From contig JALCME010000006.1 in the NCBI GenBank assembly GCA_022648295.1, forward strand, positions 1 to 64,000: a stretch of 64,000 bases of DNA, given 5' to 3'. The DNA comes from Bacteroides sp. (lineage in GTDB: Bacteria; Bacteroidota; Bacteroidia; Bacteroidales; Bacteroidaceae). The translations under genes and the position numbers were made by a program. Under the pieces are notes generated by a model. It saw only the letters and a program-made list of their open reading frames with translations. It did no database searches and was not told the DNA's origin. This document shows, piece after piece, positions 9,834-19,019 of this stretch (positions within the stretch are counted from its first letter, which is position 1; each line of letters starts with the position of its first letter).

Positions 9834-11756
9834 TTATCTTTTAGCTATATCATCATAAATTTTCTGCAAGTAGGCTTCACCAGATAAGAGATTCTTTCTT
9901 TTCCGCTCTCCATCATCCACCGCAATCTTACCAGCCCCGCAATCAAATATCAGCCTATTTTCAGGAGTCACCATGCCAAAAGCATCGGGTATCGTAAAAA
10001 AGGCAAAATGAGGAGCAGCAGGATTTAGTAGATCTTTACTGAAAGTAAACTGATGATGCGATAAACCCAGCTGAGCCAATAAAGTAGCAGCAATATCATG
10101 CTGTGAACCGTACACTGAAATATGTTTAGGTGAACGCACTGCCCCCCCAATCATAAGCAAAGGTATCTGATAACGTTCTACCGTTAGATTATTAATATGT
10201 TCGGGATAAGCTCCCAAATGATCAGGCACCAAGATGATAACCGTATTTTTCCATTGAGGAAGTTTTTTAAAACGCTTTACGAAATCACCTACACAACTAT
10301 CCGTATAAGCAAAAGCATTTAAACGATCATTTGCCAAGCGACGATAAGGTACTTCAAAAGGTTCATGGCTACTGGATGTCTGCAACACCTTAAAGAAAGG
10401 ACGGATCGGATTTACAATACCATCTCTCGTAACCTCCGTATGATTATCATGAATAACACCTTCTCCTTTAGTTGAAACTTCAGCCTTTAAATCTTGAAAT
10501 AACCGGTTAAAAACAAGATGATCATGTACTCCCCATTTACTTAGACGTTCTGATACAGGAAAGTCCTCATCACAAATAATTTGGTTAAAACCAGATGACA
10601 TCAGGAAAGAACGCATATTTGTAAAATCAGCATCACCACCATAATAATATTTTGTATGATACCCCACATTCTTCAAACACTGTGCTATAGCAGGCAGCGA
10701 TTGGGTTTTATGTGGATATTTCATAATACTTGTGGTAGGCTGTGCAGGATAACCACTCAAGACAGCTACCAGTCCACGATCCGTACGAAAGCTATTAGCA
10801 TAAAAATTAGTGAAAAGGATACCTTCTTTGGCTAAAGAATCCAAATGAACTGCTATATTCGGCTCACCTCCTAAAGATGTCATCAACTTCGAGGAAAAAC
10901 TTTCCATAATGACAAGAAGAATATTCGGCCTCGAAATTTTAAACAAGTGTGTGCGTAAAGAATCAGGAACCACCGCTGTACTATCCAAAACTGAAGGATC
11001 TACCAAATTCTTCATCAGATCATTAACTTGAGAAGCCTTTAAGAAACGATATTGATTACCAAAATCTTCTTGTTTTGCAAGAGACTCCATCAGGCTAAAA
11101 GCAGGGTTTATAGCAGCATGATTCAACCGTTGGTTTGTACTGAAATAGACTTTTCCTGTATTCATCGTAGAAACAGTAAAGCCGCCACGAATAGGGATAA
11201 ACAATAATCCAATAGCAATGAATAATCCTCCGGAAACCATCATTCTATAATAAGGCAACTTAAGACTAGACCATATCTTTCTTTGCATAAAAAAGGCAAA
11301 AGCATACAACAGAGAAGCAAAAAGCAACATTGCCAAGAGACCGACAATCACTACTCCCCAGCTAACACTAGCTATTGCATCTTTAGGAGAAGAGAAGAAA
11401 TAGAAAAGAGGAGTCGCATCTAAACGGAATCCCCAATATTCATATAAGACTAAATCGACTACAAAAATGATGGACAGAAGAATAACAATAATCAGAAAAT
11501 AAATATTCCATAATTTATGCAAGAATTTAGAAAGTGTCCAAACAGAGAAGATAAAAAGAAGAGCAGGGATAACCGTTAAATAGCCTGCCAGAGCCAAGTC
11601 AAGAGGTAATCCATGCCATATAATTCGAAAAATGTCTGTTCCTGTCGTGTCTGCGTACAATGATTTATAGTAAAGAACAAACAGCGGTTTCTGAATGACA
11701 AAAATACAAACAAAATAGATATAAGTTTTTATTAATCCTATAAGCCTTTCTTTCAT
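9834..11756 (-). CDS. LtaS-like phosphoglycerol/phosphoethanolamine transferase (sulfatase fold)
   Basis: A 640-residue protein with five N-terminal transmembrane helices (within about residues 10-190) and a periplasmic sulfatase-fold domain. VIMESF near 283-288 supplies the metal-binding Glu, and FRTDRG near 323-328 supplies the nucleophilic Thr at 325, as in LTA synthases. A further metal-site DHLG lies downstream. Gram-negative relatives transfer phosphoglycerol or phosphoethanolamine to periplasmic glycans or lipids. True lipoteichoic acid is not expected in Bacteroides. The tight pairing with the PAP2 gene supports a lipid-linked headgroup reaction. A possible -7 box (TATTTTTG) reads leftward at 11793-11786. 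Confidence 0.85.
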   Translation of the reverse strand: MKERLIGLIKTYIYFVCIFVIQKPLFVLYYKSLYADTTGTDIFRIIWHGLPLDLALAGYLTVIPALLFIFSVWTLSKFLHKLWNIYFLIIVILLSIIFVVDLVLYEYWGFRLDATPLFYFFSSPKDAIASVSWGVVIVGLLAMLLFASLLYAFAFFMQRKIWSSLKLPYYRMMVSGGLFIAIGLLFIPIRGGFTVSTMNTGKVYFSTNQRLNHAAINPAFSLMESLAKQEDFGNQYRFLKASQVNDLMKNLVDPSVLDSTAVVPDSLRTHLFKISRPNILLVIMESFSSKLMTSLGGEPNIAVHLDSLAKEGILFTNFYANSFRTDRGLVAVLSGYPAQPTTSIMKYPHKTQSLPAIAQCLKNVGYHTKYYYGGDADFTNMRSFLMSSGFNQIICDEDFPVSERLSKWGVHDHLVFNRLFQDLKAEVSTKGEGVIHDNHTEVTRDGIVNPIRPFFKVLQTSSSHEPFEVPYRRLANDRLNAFAYTDSCVGDFVKRFKKLPQWKNTVIILVPDHLGAYPEHINNLTVERYQIPLLMIGGAVRSPKHISVYGSQHDIAATLLAQLGLSHHQFTFSKDLLNPAAPHFAFFTIPDAFGMVTPENRLIFDCGAGKIAVDDGERKRKNLLSGEAYLQKIYDDIAKR

Positions 11757-11785
11757 TATTCTTCTCTTTTTAAGACTTTACGACA

Positions 11786-11793
11786 CAAAAATA
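11786..11793 (-). promoter_or_regulatory. -7 promoter box for the LtaS-like/PAP2 unit
   Basis: The minus strand reads TATTTTTG, matching TAnnTTTG, about 30 bases before the LtaS-like ATG. No clear -33 box was seen. Confidence 0.45.
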
Positions 11794-11866
11794 GTTTTTT
11801 TATTCTATTTCACGCCATTCATGTTCTTAAATACGCAAAAAAAAGGCTTATAGGAAGTTAAGAGAT

Positions 11867-12523
11867 TTATTCACTAATACGTTTGTAATCTTCCAGGAAC
11901 TTTTTTAATCCCGCATCCGTAAGCGGATGATTTAACAACCCTTTAATGGCAGATAACGGACAAGTAGCAACATCAGCACCCGCATCAATGCATTGGAGAA
12001 TATGGGCTGTATGACGGATAGAAGCAGCCAACACTTGCGTAGCATAACCATAGTAATGATACATCTCAACAATCTTAGCAACCAAAGCTATTCCGTCTTC
12101 ACTTATATCATCCAACCGGCCCACAAACGGAGACACATAGGTAGCACCCGCTTTAGCTGCCAACAATGCCTGCCCTACAGAAAAGACCAACGTACAATTT
12201 GTTCGAATACCTTTAGAGGAGAAATATTTAATAGCTTTAATGCCATCTGCAATGCAAGGGACCTTTACCACAATATGAGGATCAAGAGCAGCAAGCTTTT
12301 CCCCTTCCCTAATCATACCATCATAATCCGTTGCAATCACTTCGGCACTTACATCTCCTTGTACAATGTGGCAAATTTCGACATAATGCTTATATTGGTT
12401 TTCAACTCCTTTAATACCTTCTTTCGCCATTAGCGAAGGATTCGTAGTCACTCCGTCGAGTACACCCAAATCATGAGCTTCCCGAATCTGATCCAAATTA
12501 GCTGTATCAATAAAAAATTTCAT
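11867..12523 (-). CDS. fsa: Transaldolase/fructose-6-phosphate aldolase (short TalC type)
   Basis: A 218-residue class I aldolase of the small transaldolase family. The N-terminus MKFFIDTAN with Asp6, the VTTNPSL motif near 25-31, and the Schiff-base lysine at about 87 in VVKVP are all present. Members either transfer dihydroxyacetone in the pentose phosphate pathway or cleave fructose 6-phosphate. Sequence alone does not separate the two. It acts in the cytoplasm. The gene lies 79 bases after the ModF-like ATPase gene and may be read with it. Confidence 0.92.
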   Translation of the reverse strand: MKFFIDTANLDQIREAHDLGVLDGVTTNPSLMAKEGIKGVENQYKHYVEICHIVQGDVSAEVIATDYDGMIREGEKLAALDPHIVVKVPCIADGIKAIKYFSSKGIRTNCTLVFSVGQALLAAKAGATYVSPFVGRLDDISEDGIALVAKIVEMYHYYGYATQVLAASIRHTAHILQCIDAGADVATCPLSAIKGLLNHPLTDAGLKKFLEDYKRISE

Positions 12524-12602
12524 GGCATATTGCTTTTAATATATAGTATCCATGTAACAGCTGTATCATGTAACTTGTTCACTACAAAGTAGAAAAAGGC
12601 AG

Positions 12603-14057
12603 CTAGCCATTCTTTCTCAACTTCAATCTATTCGTAATAGAATCAGGCAATTCATTTTCATAATGAGTAACCATAATCATTGTTTTGTCACTACGCTGAC
12701 AAAAAGCTTCGATAATTTTCTTCACCTTTCGTCGATTGTAAGTATCCAATCCATGCAGAGGCTCATCTAAAATTAATAATTCGGGATCTTTAACGAAAGT
12801 TCTTGCAAGAAGTGTTAAACGCTGCTCGCCACTAGATAACTGTAAAAACGGGCGATCTTTTAATTCCTCAATTCCAAAAACATCCATCCACCACTTGCAG
12901 ATGTCCATCTGATCGGGACGAGGACGCTTATAAAGTCCTATACTATCATGGAGTCCCGAAGCCACAATTTCAATAGCCGGAATATTTTTCATGTATGCAC
13001 GATGCATTTCCGGACTGACATAACCAATATGCTTTTTTATCTCCCAGATGCTTTCTCCCGTACCCCTCTTCCGACCAAACAAACTAATATCACAAGCATA
13101 GGACTGTGGATTATCAGCACAGACAAGGCTCAGCAATGTAGACTTACCTGACCCGTTTTCACCACTTAAGGCCCACTTTTCCCCGCGTTTCACAACCCAA
13201 TCTAGTTCTTTTAAGATGGTCCGGCTACCATAACGAATGCTAACCTTATTGAGCTTTATAACTTCATCGGAAGTATAGTTTGTATTACTATATGGCAAAT
13301 CAATAATGCATTGCTGCAATTTTTGGAAAGGTTCCCCATCATTAAACAAGTGTAAGTTAGCAAGATAATCCGCGCGTGATATTTTTTGTCCGACCCTAAG
13401 TCCTTCCACTGGAACAACATGAGTGATAAATTCCGGAATATCGTCGACCATTGAAAGCACCAGAACAATTTGTAGTGCAGGCCGTTTACTTAAGCGTTCC
13501 AACAAATCAAACAGCAATTGACGTGTCGAGAAATCCAATCCTATAAAAGGATTATCCATAATGAGTATCCGGGGTGCGGTAAGTAACGTTTTGGTCAGTT
13601 GAAACTTGCGCAATTCTCCACTAGATAATAAAATAATCTTTTTATCTAATAAAGGTTCTATATGAAATAACTCAAATAATTCCTTTTTTAATAGTTCATC
13701 CTTCGCTTCTCCAATCATCTCTCTGACTTCCGGTGCATCATCGCGATCTTGCGAGTTCCAACGTTGTTGATAATAATAGTTGGCATCAGCCGCTCCATAC
13801 GTATCACGGAAAGCGATATATTTTATATTGTCATAAACGGTACTAGTAGAAGACGGCGAGAAATCATAAGTCAGATTACCATCTTTCAATGGATATTTGC
13901 CTGCAAGGGTATCAACCAAAAGACTTTTACCACCTCCATTAGGTCCGACAATGGCGAGATGTTCCCCTGCCGTAAAACTCAGATTAATTGGTTGTGCAAG
14001 ACGAACCTGCGGATTACGTGCGACTCCGTTTCGTATTTCAATTGTGTTTTGTTGCAT
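12603..14057 (-). CDS. ModF-like tandem ABC ATPase
   Basis: One 484-residue chain carries two ATP-binding cassettes and no membrane segment. Domain 1 has Walker A GPNGGGKS (38-45) and signature LSSGE, but its Walker B ends MDNP, with Asn replacing the usual catalytic Glu. Domain 2 has Walker A GENGSGKS, signature LSSGEQ and an intact LILDEP. This plan fits ModF/PhrA, an ATPase of uncertain role named for its position in the E. coli molybdate locus. No molybdate genes are near here. It follows the pullulanase gene by 18 bases and is probably in the same transcript, though no functional link is evident. Confidence 0.85.
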   Translation of the reverse strand: MQQNTIEIRNGVARNPQVRLAQPINLSFTAGEHLAIVGPNGGGKSLLVDTLAGKYPLKDGNLTYDFSPSSTSTVYDNIKYIAFRDTYGAADANYYYQQRWNSQDRDDAPEVREMIGEAKDELLKKELFELFHIEPLLDKKIILLSSGELRKFQLTKTLLTAPRILIMDNPFIGLDFSTRQLLFDLLERLSKRPALQIVLVLSMVDDIPEFITHVVPVEGLRVGQKISRADYLANLHLFNDGEPFQKLQQCIIDLPYSNTNYTSDEVIKLNKVSIRYGSRTILKELDWVVKRGEKWALSGENGSGKSTLLSLVCADNPQSYACDISLFGRKRGTGESIWEIKKHIGYVSPEMHRAYMKNIPAIEIVASGLHDSIGLYKRPRPDQMDICKWWMDVFGIEELKDRPFLQLSSGEQRLTLLARTFVKDPELLILDEPLHGLDTYNRRKVKKIIEAFCQRSDKTMIMVTHYENELPDSITNRLKLRKNG

Positions 14058-14075
14058 TCTACCTTATCTATATAC

Positions 14076-16076
14076 TCATTGATAAATAATCAGAGCCGAC
14101 TGTGCCGGCACCAATATCTCAGGACCATAAACAGTACCCAATCCCTGCTCGCTGATCACCCCGGACTTGCATACCATTGTATATTTTCCATCCGGAACTG
14201 TCAACCGAACAGGTTCTTTACGTGCATTGAAAGCTACAATGATATTTCCCCACAGATCTCCATTAGCATGATTTTTCAAACAAAAAGCAACCACGCCACC
14301 TCCATCAACCGGGAGAAATTCCAGTAACTTACGCACCATTTCAGCATTTCCCATACGAAATGCCGGATGATGTTTACGCAAACTTATTAAACCTTTGTAA
14401 TAAGTGAACACATCCATATGTTCGGCTTTCAAATGCCAATTAATCGCATTAATGGAATCGGGACTTTGAAAACTATTGTGGACGCCTTTCTTATCACGCA
14501 TCATTTCCTCGCCGGCATAAATAAAAGGAATACCCTGCGATGTAAAGACTACAGTCTGCGCCAGTTCATCCAGTTTGGTAAGCTCCTCAGGAGTAATATC
14601 AGGAATGGTTGACTTCAAGCGGTCTACCAAACACATATCATCGTGACAAGAAACATAGCTAATCATTTGTGTAGGTTGATCCGTCCAGGGAACACTGCTA
14701 TAATTAACCGAATCGTTTTTTACTTGTGGATGCCTGATAGCTCCTACAATACCAAACTTAAGACTTTCTTCATTTCCTGGCAAACCAGCTAAAAACGCAC
14801 CCCGGTGATCGTCATTAAACGGTCCCCGCAGCGCATCACGCAATTCATCGGAAAATGCAGCAATCCCAGGCATTCTATATGTATTAACTTTCATTGCCAG
14901 TGAATCGGCAGGATATTGAGGGGGTTGTGCAGACCATCCCTCTCCGTAAATCAACACCGAAGGACTAATAGCCATAGCTTCGCGGCGTATTTCATTCATC
15001 GTTTCAATGTCATGAATCCCCATTAGGTCGAAACGAAAACCATCTACATGATATTCTTGCATCCAATACTTTACGGACTCAATCATAAACCGCCTCATCA
15101 TGGGACGTTCGCTTGCCGTTTCGTTGCCGCAAGCAGAGCCATCAGCCAAGTTTCCATCGGTTTTATGTCGATAGAAATATCCCGGCACCGTTCGTTCAAA
15201 ATTACTTTCCGCAGCATTAAACGTGTGATTATAAACCACATCCATCACAACACGTATTCCGGCCTTATGCAATGCCATCACCATCTGTTTGAATTCATGA
15301 ATACGGCAAGCCGGATCATAAGGGTTCGTTGAGTATGATCCTTCTGGAACATTATAATTCTGAGGATCATATCCCCAGTTATATTTGTTTTCTTTCAGCT
15401 TTGTTTCATCAATAGAAGCAAAATCAAACGAAGGCAGCAAATGCACATGTGTCACCCCAAGCTCTTTCAAATGATCAATTCCTGTAGAAAGTTGCTCGGG
15501 ACTTTTTGTTCCTGCTTCAGTCAAGGCAAGAAATTTTCCTTTATGCTGGATTCCCGAAGACTGATCAATAGAAAAATCACGATGATGCATCTCGTAAATC
15601 ACAGCATCTGCTGCAGAAGCTAATGGTAATTGATAATCGTCCGCCCATCCCGCCGGATTGGTGGCAGCCATATCTATAACAGCAGCACGTTTTCCATTTA
15701 CCCCCACTGCATGAGCATTAATACCCGGTGTATCTCCCAGCCACTTACCATCAATCTTCACATTAAAAGTATAAAACTTCCCTTTCAGGTTTTTAGGAAC
15801 TTTAATTGTCCATTTACCTTCCTCGGAACGTTCCATAGGTATGGTTTCATAAGCATGCCCGCCATCACCTGCATCATACAGCATCAAGCGAACTTCGTCC
15901 GCGGTAGGAGTCCATAAAGTAAAGGTAGTCACATCCGGTTTATATTCCATCTCAATTAAATTATCCGAACGGACGGGATATTCTTCATAAGAAGTATATT
16001 TCATTTTTTTCGGTCCACAGCCTGTCAATAGAGCAACAACTATCCCCATTAAAACTATTTTATTCGATTTTACCAT
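14076..16076 (-). CDS. pulA: Lipoprotein type I pullulanase (CBM48-GH13)
   Basis: An outer-membrane or periplasmic lipoprotein (lipobox LTGC, Cys24 in the longest frame) with an N-terminal CBM48-like domain (about 45-140) and a GH13 catalytic domain of the pullulanase subfamily. The pullulanase signature YNWGYDP is at 236-242. Catalytic residues are the nucleophile Asp354 in FRFDL, Glu383 in GEGW and Asp483 in CHDD. It should cut alpha-1,6 branches of pullulan, glycogen or starch oligosaccharides. The longest frame starts at 16088, but MVKSNK at 16076 gives the more usual lipoprotein signal, so the start is uncertain by four codons. The gene is not part of a Sus-like cluster here. Confidence 0.92.
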   Translation of the reverse strand: MVKSNKIVLMGIVVALLTGCGPKKMKYTSYEEYPVRSDNLIEMEYKPDVTTFTLWTPTADEVRLMLYDAGDGGHAYETIPMERSEEGKWTIKVPKNLKGKFYTFNVKIDGKWLGDTPGINAHAVGVNGKRAAVIDMAATNPAGWADDYQLPLASAADAVIYEMHHRDFSIDQSSGIQHKGKFLALTEAGTKSPEQLSTGIDHLKELGVTHVHLLPSFDFASIDETKLKENKYNWGYDPQNYNVPEGSYSTNPYDPACRIHEFKQMVMALHKAGIRVVMDVVYNHTFNAAESNFERTVPGYFYRHKTDGNLADGSACGNETASERPMMRRFMIESVKYWMQEYHVDGFRFDLMGIHDIETMNEIRREAMAISPSVLIYGEGWSAQPPQYPADSLAMKVNTYRMPGIAAFSDELRDALRGPFNDDHRGAFLAGLPGNEESLKFGIVGAIRHPQVKNDSVNYSSVPWTDQPTQMISYVSCHDDMCLVDRLKSTIPDITPEELTKLDELAQTVVFTSQGIPFIYAGEEMMRDKKGVHNSFQSPDSINAINWHLKAEHMDVFTYYKGLISLRKHHPAFRMGNAEMVRKLLEFLPVDGGGVVAFCLKNHANGDLWGNIIVAFNARKEPVRLTVPDGKYTMVCKSGVISEQGLGTVYGPEILVPAQSALIIYQ

Positions 16077-16224
16077 AACAAGAAGCATTTAAAATAACGA
16101 ATAATTAAAAAAACAGCAAAACTCATGGGCAATATTTTACATTCCCCCCCTATTTCATCTTCACTTATTTCTACACCTGCACTTATCTACTTTACCCCGC
16201 ACCATTTTACAATAAATACCCATT

Positions 16225-16794
16225 TCAACCTTTTACTTTATCCGGATTTTTGGCAATATAATCCTTCCATCCATGATACCCCTTTTCCAAAGCAGGACGT
16301 CCCATTTGGAGAAAATGACAATAAGCCGCTGCCAGCCCGTCCGTAGCATCCATAAAAGTAGGCATCTCATCTTTAGAAAAATGTAATATACGCTGCAACA
16401 TATCCGCAACTTGTTCTTTAGATGCCTGTCCGTTTCCCGTAATTGCCATTTTTATTTTTAAAGGAGCATATTCTGTAATAGGAATATCACGACTAAGAGC
16501 TACAGCCATAGCCACGCCCTGGGCACGCCCCAATTTAAGCATAGATTGAACATTCTTCCCAAAGAAAGGCGCTTCAATAGCCAATTCGTCAGGTAAATAG
16601 CTTTCTATAATACTCAAAACGCGCTCATGAATATGTCGTAACTTTAAATAGTGATTCCTAAATTTCCGAAGATCAATAATCCCCATTGCAACCATCTCCG
16701 GTTTTGTTCCGCAGACACGTAATACCCCATATCCCATTATGGTTGTTCCCGGATCAATTCCCAATATGATCTTTTCTTTAACCGGTTGTATCAC
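16225..16794 (-). CDS. ruvC: Holliday junction resolvase RuvC
   Basis: RuvC cuts Holliday junctions with RuvA and RuvB during recombination repair. All four acidic catalytic residues are visible: Asp14 in GIDPGTT, Glu74 in IEAPFFGKN, and Asp149 and Asp152 in the MDATDGLA motif. At 189 residues it has the normal length. The start overlaps the stop of the DUF4286 gene by four bases (ATGA type), which implies translational coupling. The pair is transcribed from a promoter facing away from tRNA-Ala. Confidence 0.97.
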   Translation of the reverse strand: MIQPVKEKIILGIDPGTTIMGYGVLRVCGTKPEMVAMGIIDLRKFRNHYLKLRHIHERVLSIIESYLPDELAIEAPFFGKNVQSMLKLGRAQGVAMAVALSRDIPITEYAPLKIKMAITGNGQASKEQVADMLQRILHFSKDEMPTFMDATDGLAAAYCHFLQMGRPALEKGYHGWKDYIAKNPDKVKG

Positions 16795-17096
16795 TCTATG
16801 ACCTCCATTAAGGTAGGGAAACCCACTACTTTATCTTTAAACACCTTCAAAAGTTCATCATTTAGCTTTGAGCCTTGTTCAACATGCCAACGATGTAACA
16901 GCCCAGAATTTTCTACTTCAAACTGCAAGGAATAGCAACTACTACCTTCTTCACGATGACTCAATACCTTGGTAATACGCGGCGAACGCAGTACTCCATT
17001 TTTTTCAACTTCAACTAAATAGCATTCCTTCAGCCAAATTAAAAAATTACGCTCGAGTCCTTCCTCTACCTGATAAGTTGTATTATATATTAGCAT
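16791..17096 (-). CDS. DUF4286 family protein
   Basis: A small cytoplasmic protein of 101 residues beginning MLIYNTTY. It matches the DUF4286 family, found widely in Bacteroidota next to ruvC, whose function is unknown. A longer frame reaches 17192. A TAnnTTTG -7 box reading leftward at 17127-17120 puts the transcript start near 17113, just before the ATG at 17096, so the shorter start is preferred. The distal extension would also overlap the tRNA promoter. The ferredoxin-like beta-alpha pattern is suggestive only. Confidence 0.85.
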   Translation of the reverse strand: MLIYNTTYQVEEGLERNFLIWLKECYLVEVEKNGVLRSPRITKVLSHREEGSSCYSLQFEVENSGLLHRWHVEQGSKLNDELLKVFKDKVVGFPTLMEVIE

Positions 17097-17119
17097 TTTC
17101 TTAAATTCAATTTGTTTCG

Positions 17120-17158
17120 CAAACTTAGCAATTATTTCAGAATAATGCATTATATTTG
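17120..17158. promoter_or_regulatory. Divergent promoters for DUF4286-ruvC and tRNA-Ala
   Basis: The minus strand reads TAAGTTTG (17127-17120), and the plus strand reads TATATTTG (17151-17158). Both match the Bacteroides -7 consensus. They face outward, 23 bases apart, so the -33 regions must overlap. The two transcripts probably compete for polymerase. Confidence 0.6.
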
Positions 17159-17195
17159 CCCCACCAAAAAACGGAGATCTTTCGTATTCCAATAC

Positions 17196-17269
17196 GGGGC
17201 ATTAGCTCATCTGGCTAGAGCGCAACACTGGCAGTGTTGAGGTGAGCGGTTCGAGTCCGCTATGCTCCA
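17196..17269 (+). tRNA. tRNA-Ala (anticodon GGC)
   Basis: The 74-base sequence folds as a full cloverleaf. The acceptor stem is GGGGCAT/ATGCTCC with discriminator A. The D arm contains AGCTCATCTGGCTAGAGC. The anticodon stem is CAACA/TGTTG around loop CTGGCAG (anticodon GGC). The T arm has GGTTCGAGTCC. The 3' CCA is not encoded. It would read GCC and GCU alanine codons. Confidence 0.96.
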
Positions 17270-17678
17270 CGTTATAAAAATTGACCTTACAGCATATTAC
17301 AGCGCATTTTCTTGATTCCATCCAATATTTGTTTTGAATAAAAAAGGCTAATTCTACCACTTTTAGCATTAAGAGCTTGTCGAAAACTTATCCAGAAAAT
17401 TTATGATAGCCTTAAAAACAGCCGTCGTTCCGGCCAAGGTTTTAAAGAACGGACAAACATAAAATAAGAATCGTAATAGAACAGAAAACGAGAATTTAAA
17501 GGAATCTATTTATTTGATTTATTACAAGTTATCGACAAGGAAACGTAATCCTATAACGTTTACCTATAAGATTAACAAAACATCTTTTCGCATGCTTAAT
17601 GATAGCAAAATTACAGAAATATCCTGTTTTATAGATAGTCTATGCAAGTTTTTTTGATTATATGCTGGAAAGATAAAA

Positions 17679-17719
17679 GAGCCCTATCAAACTCTTTTTT
17701 TGAGTAATGATAGGACTCT
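17679..17719. terminator. Bidirectional imperfect terminator hairpin
   Basis: A stem with several mismatches joins the GAGCCCTATCA side to the TGATAGGACTC side around an ACTC-T7-GAGT core. T-rich runs follow on both strands. It could end transcripts from the tRNA side or from the DUF4249 side. Confidence 0.5.
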
Positions 17720-17836
17720 TTTCTTTGCTGATAAAGATAATCAAGTCTCAGATTACAAGTTATTCTTTTCTAAAATTAAGTTTCGACATACCCTCATAAA
17801 GCATACAGTTAACCAGTAAAGCACAGCGTAAGATCT

Positions 17837-17875
17837 GTTTCCAATAGGAAAACAACTTGTTTTCCTATTGGAAAC
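17837..17875. repeat. Perfect 19-bp hairpin with a single central base
   Basis: 17837-17855 and 17857-17875 are exact reverse complements around one C. This is nearly a pure palindrome of 39 bases. DNA cruciform or RNA stem formation is possible. Confidence 0.9.
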
Positions 17876-17890
17876 AAGTCATATTAACCA

Positions 17891-17931
17891 TCTAAACACT
17901 TTGTTTTAAGCATCAAAACAAAGTGTTTAGA
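17891..17931. repeat. Perfect 17-bp hairpin with a 7-base loop
   Basis: 17891-17907 and 17915-17931 are exact reverse complements around AAGCATC. It begins 15 bases after the previous palindrome but is unrelated to it in sequence. Confidence 0.9.
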
Positions 17932-18111
17932 CAGAGAAAAACCAATTAATGTGACTTATCCTGAAAAAGGTGGTTACTATTAGAGGCTAGTTACTAAATA
18001 AGTTGTTATATGCTGCTTATACCTCACTGAAAGTTTGTTATCCAGCTCATCATTCATATCCTTCTAGTATCTTCTTCCTTATGCAGCATATAACACTCAT
18101 TAAAATCAATA

Positions 18112-19017
18112 TCACTTAGTAGCTATGGCATCTTTTTCATCTATGGCAAACGCACTAAAGTATCCTACTCCACCACCGGAAATGTTCGTAGTTATATTGC
18201 TAAAAGGACCTCCAAAGAATGGATTCTCTCCATCCTTCTCATCCTGACATTGCAACACAAAGTCATAATACCCCTTGCTGATGTTGGAAAAGAAAAGTTT
18301 TATTTTATCTCCTTCCGTAACAAAAACCATCGTATCATAATCCGTATTATCCTCGTATTTATCACGTTGGGTTGCATCGGGAAGGTAGTTGCATGACAAT
18401 CCATCAATATATTGATTTTCAATTGTAATATCGTCTAACAAACTCTGTTGACTAAGTTTTGAATAGAGCGTATCATTTATCTGATATTGGCAAAGATAGT
18501 AATTCTCACCCTTGGGCTCCTGAGCATAGAGGTTAAACGAATAATAACTATATCCTACCAGAATTTCATTCACAACAGTCAATGAATCTAATGCCACTTT
18601 AACAGGCATTGTCGCATCGGCTTCATAAGTTTCCATCACACCGTCTCCGTTGAAATCAACCAATACCTTCAGATGATAACTTTCACCCGGAACGCCCGTC
18701 AAAACATCAACAGTTCTATAAGTGCCCGGCTGAGATGAATCTTCCTTCAAATCATAGACTGTCCCACTCCCTGTGGTAATGGTAACTGTTGCCCCAGAAA
18801 TCTTGGTATTATGGTTCTGATCAAAATAACCGGTAGACTTACTTAGCTTGATTTCCTGATGAATTGGTAGGTCGGTAACAGTACCATAAACTACCATTAC
18901 CGGATCGCTATCATAAGTATTGAGAGTGATTTCCTCAGTACAACTAGCTAAACTAAAGAATAAGCAAACCAGTAAAAAGGGTAATGCACTACTATATATT
19001 CTATTCGTATTCATCAT
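18112..19017 (-). CDS. DUF4249 lipoprotein, partner of the TonB receptor
   Basis: A 301-residue lipoprotein (lipobox LASC, Cys26). The mature part begins with a beta-rich domain containing the VVYGTVTD and ISGATVTI segments typical of DUF4249. These proteins are encoded directly after CarboxypepD-type TonB receptors in Bacteroidota and are thought to be surface partners of them. The ligand is unknown. The stop of the receptor gene and this start are two bases apart, so the two are co-translated. It is the last gene of the ECF/FecR-controlled locus and is followed by a 12-bp inverted repeat that may end the transcript. Confidence 0.85.
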   Translation of the reverse strand: MMNTNRIYSSALPFLLVCLFFSLASCTEEITLNTYDSDPVMVVYGTVTDLPIHQEIKLSKSTGYFDQNHNTKISGATVTITTGSGTVYDLKEDSSQPGTYRTVDVLTGVPGESYHLKVLVDFNGDGVMETYEADATMPVKVALDSLTVVNEILVGYSYYSFNLYAQEPKGENYYLCQYQINDTLYSKLSQQSLLDDITIENQYIDGLSCNYLPDATQRDKYEDNTDYDTMVFVTEGDKIKLFFSNISKGYYDFVLQCQDEKDGENPFFGGPFSNITTNISGGGVGYFSAFAIDEKDAIATK

Positions 19018-19019
19018 CT

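Larger units (their letters stand above)
17270..18111. other. Gene-free stretch rich in inverted repeats
   Basis: No plausible coding frame was seen in these 840 bases. The stretch contains a 14-bp inverted repeat with one mismatch (17376-17389 with 17526-17539), a direct repeat ATTACAAGTTAT (17521 and 17752), a terminator-like hairpin (17679-17719), two long perfect hairpins (17837-17875, 17891-17931) and a 12-bp inverted repeat (18005-18016 with 18083-18094). It may hold decayed insertion-element ends or unannotated structured RNA. Confidence 0.6.

Noticed and set aside
9834..11756. True lipoteichoic acid synthase
   Set aside because: Bacteroides lack lipoteichoic acid, and the same fold serves other phosphoglycerol or phosphoethanolamine transfers.
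11993..12433. A 146-codon plus-strand frame
   Set aside because: It lies wholly antisense to the aldolase gene, whose motifs are complete, and its translation has no domain or start context.
13749..14327. A 192-codon plus-strand frame
   Set aside because: It is antisense to the ModF-like ATPase and pullulanase genes and has low-complexity, non-protein-like composition.
17270..18111. CRISPR-like array
   Set aside because: The repeats differ from one another and are inverted pairs, without regular spacers or cas genes.
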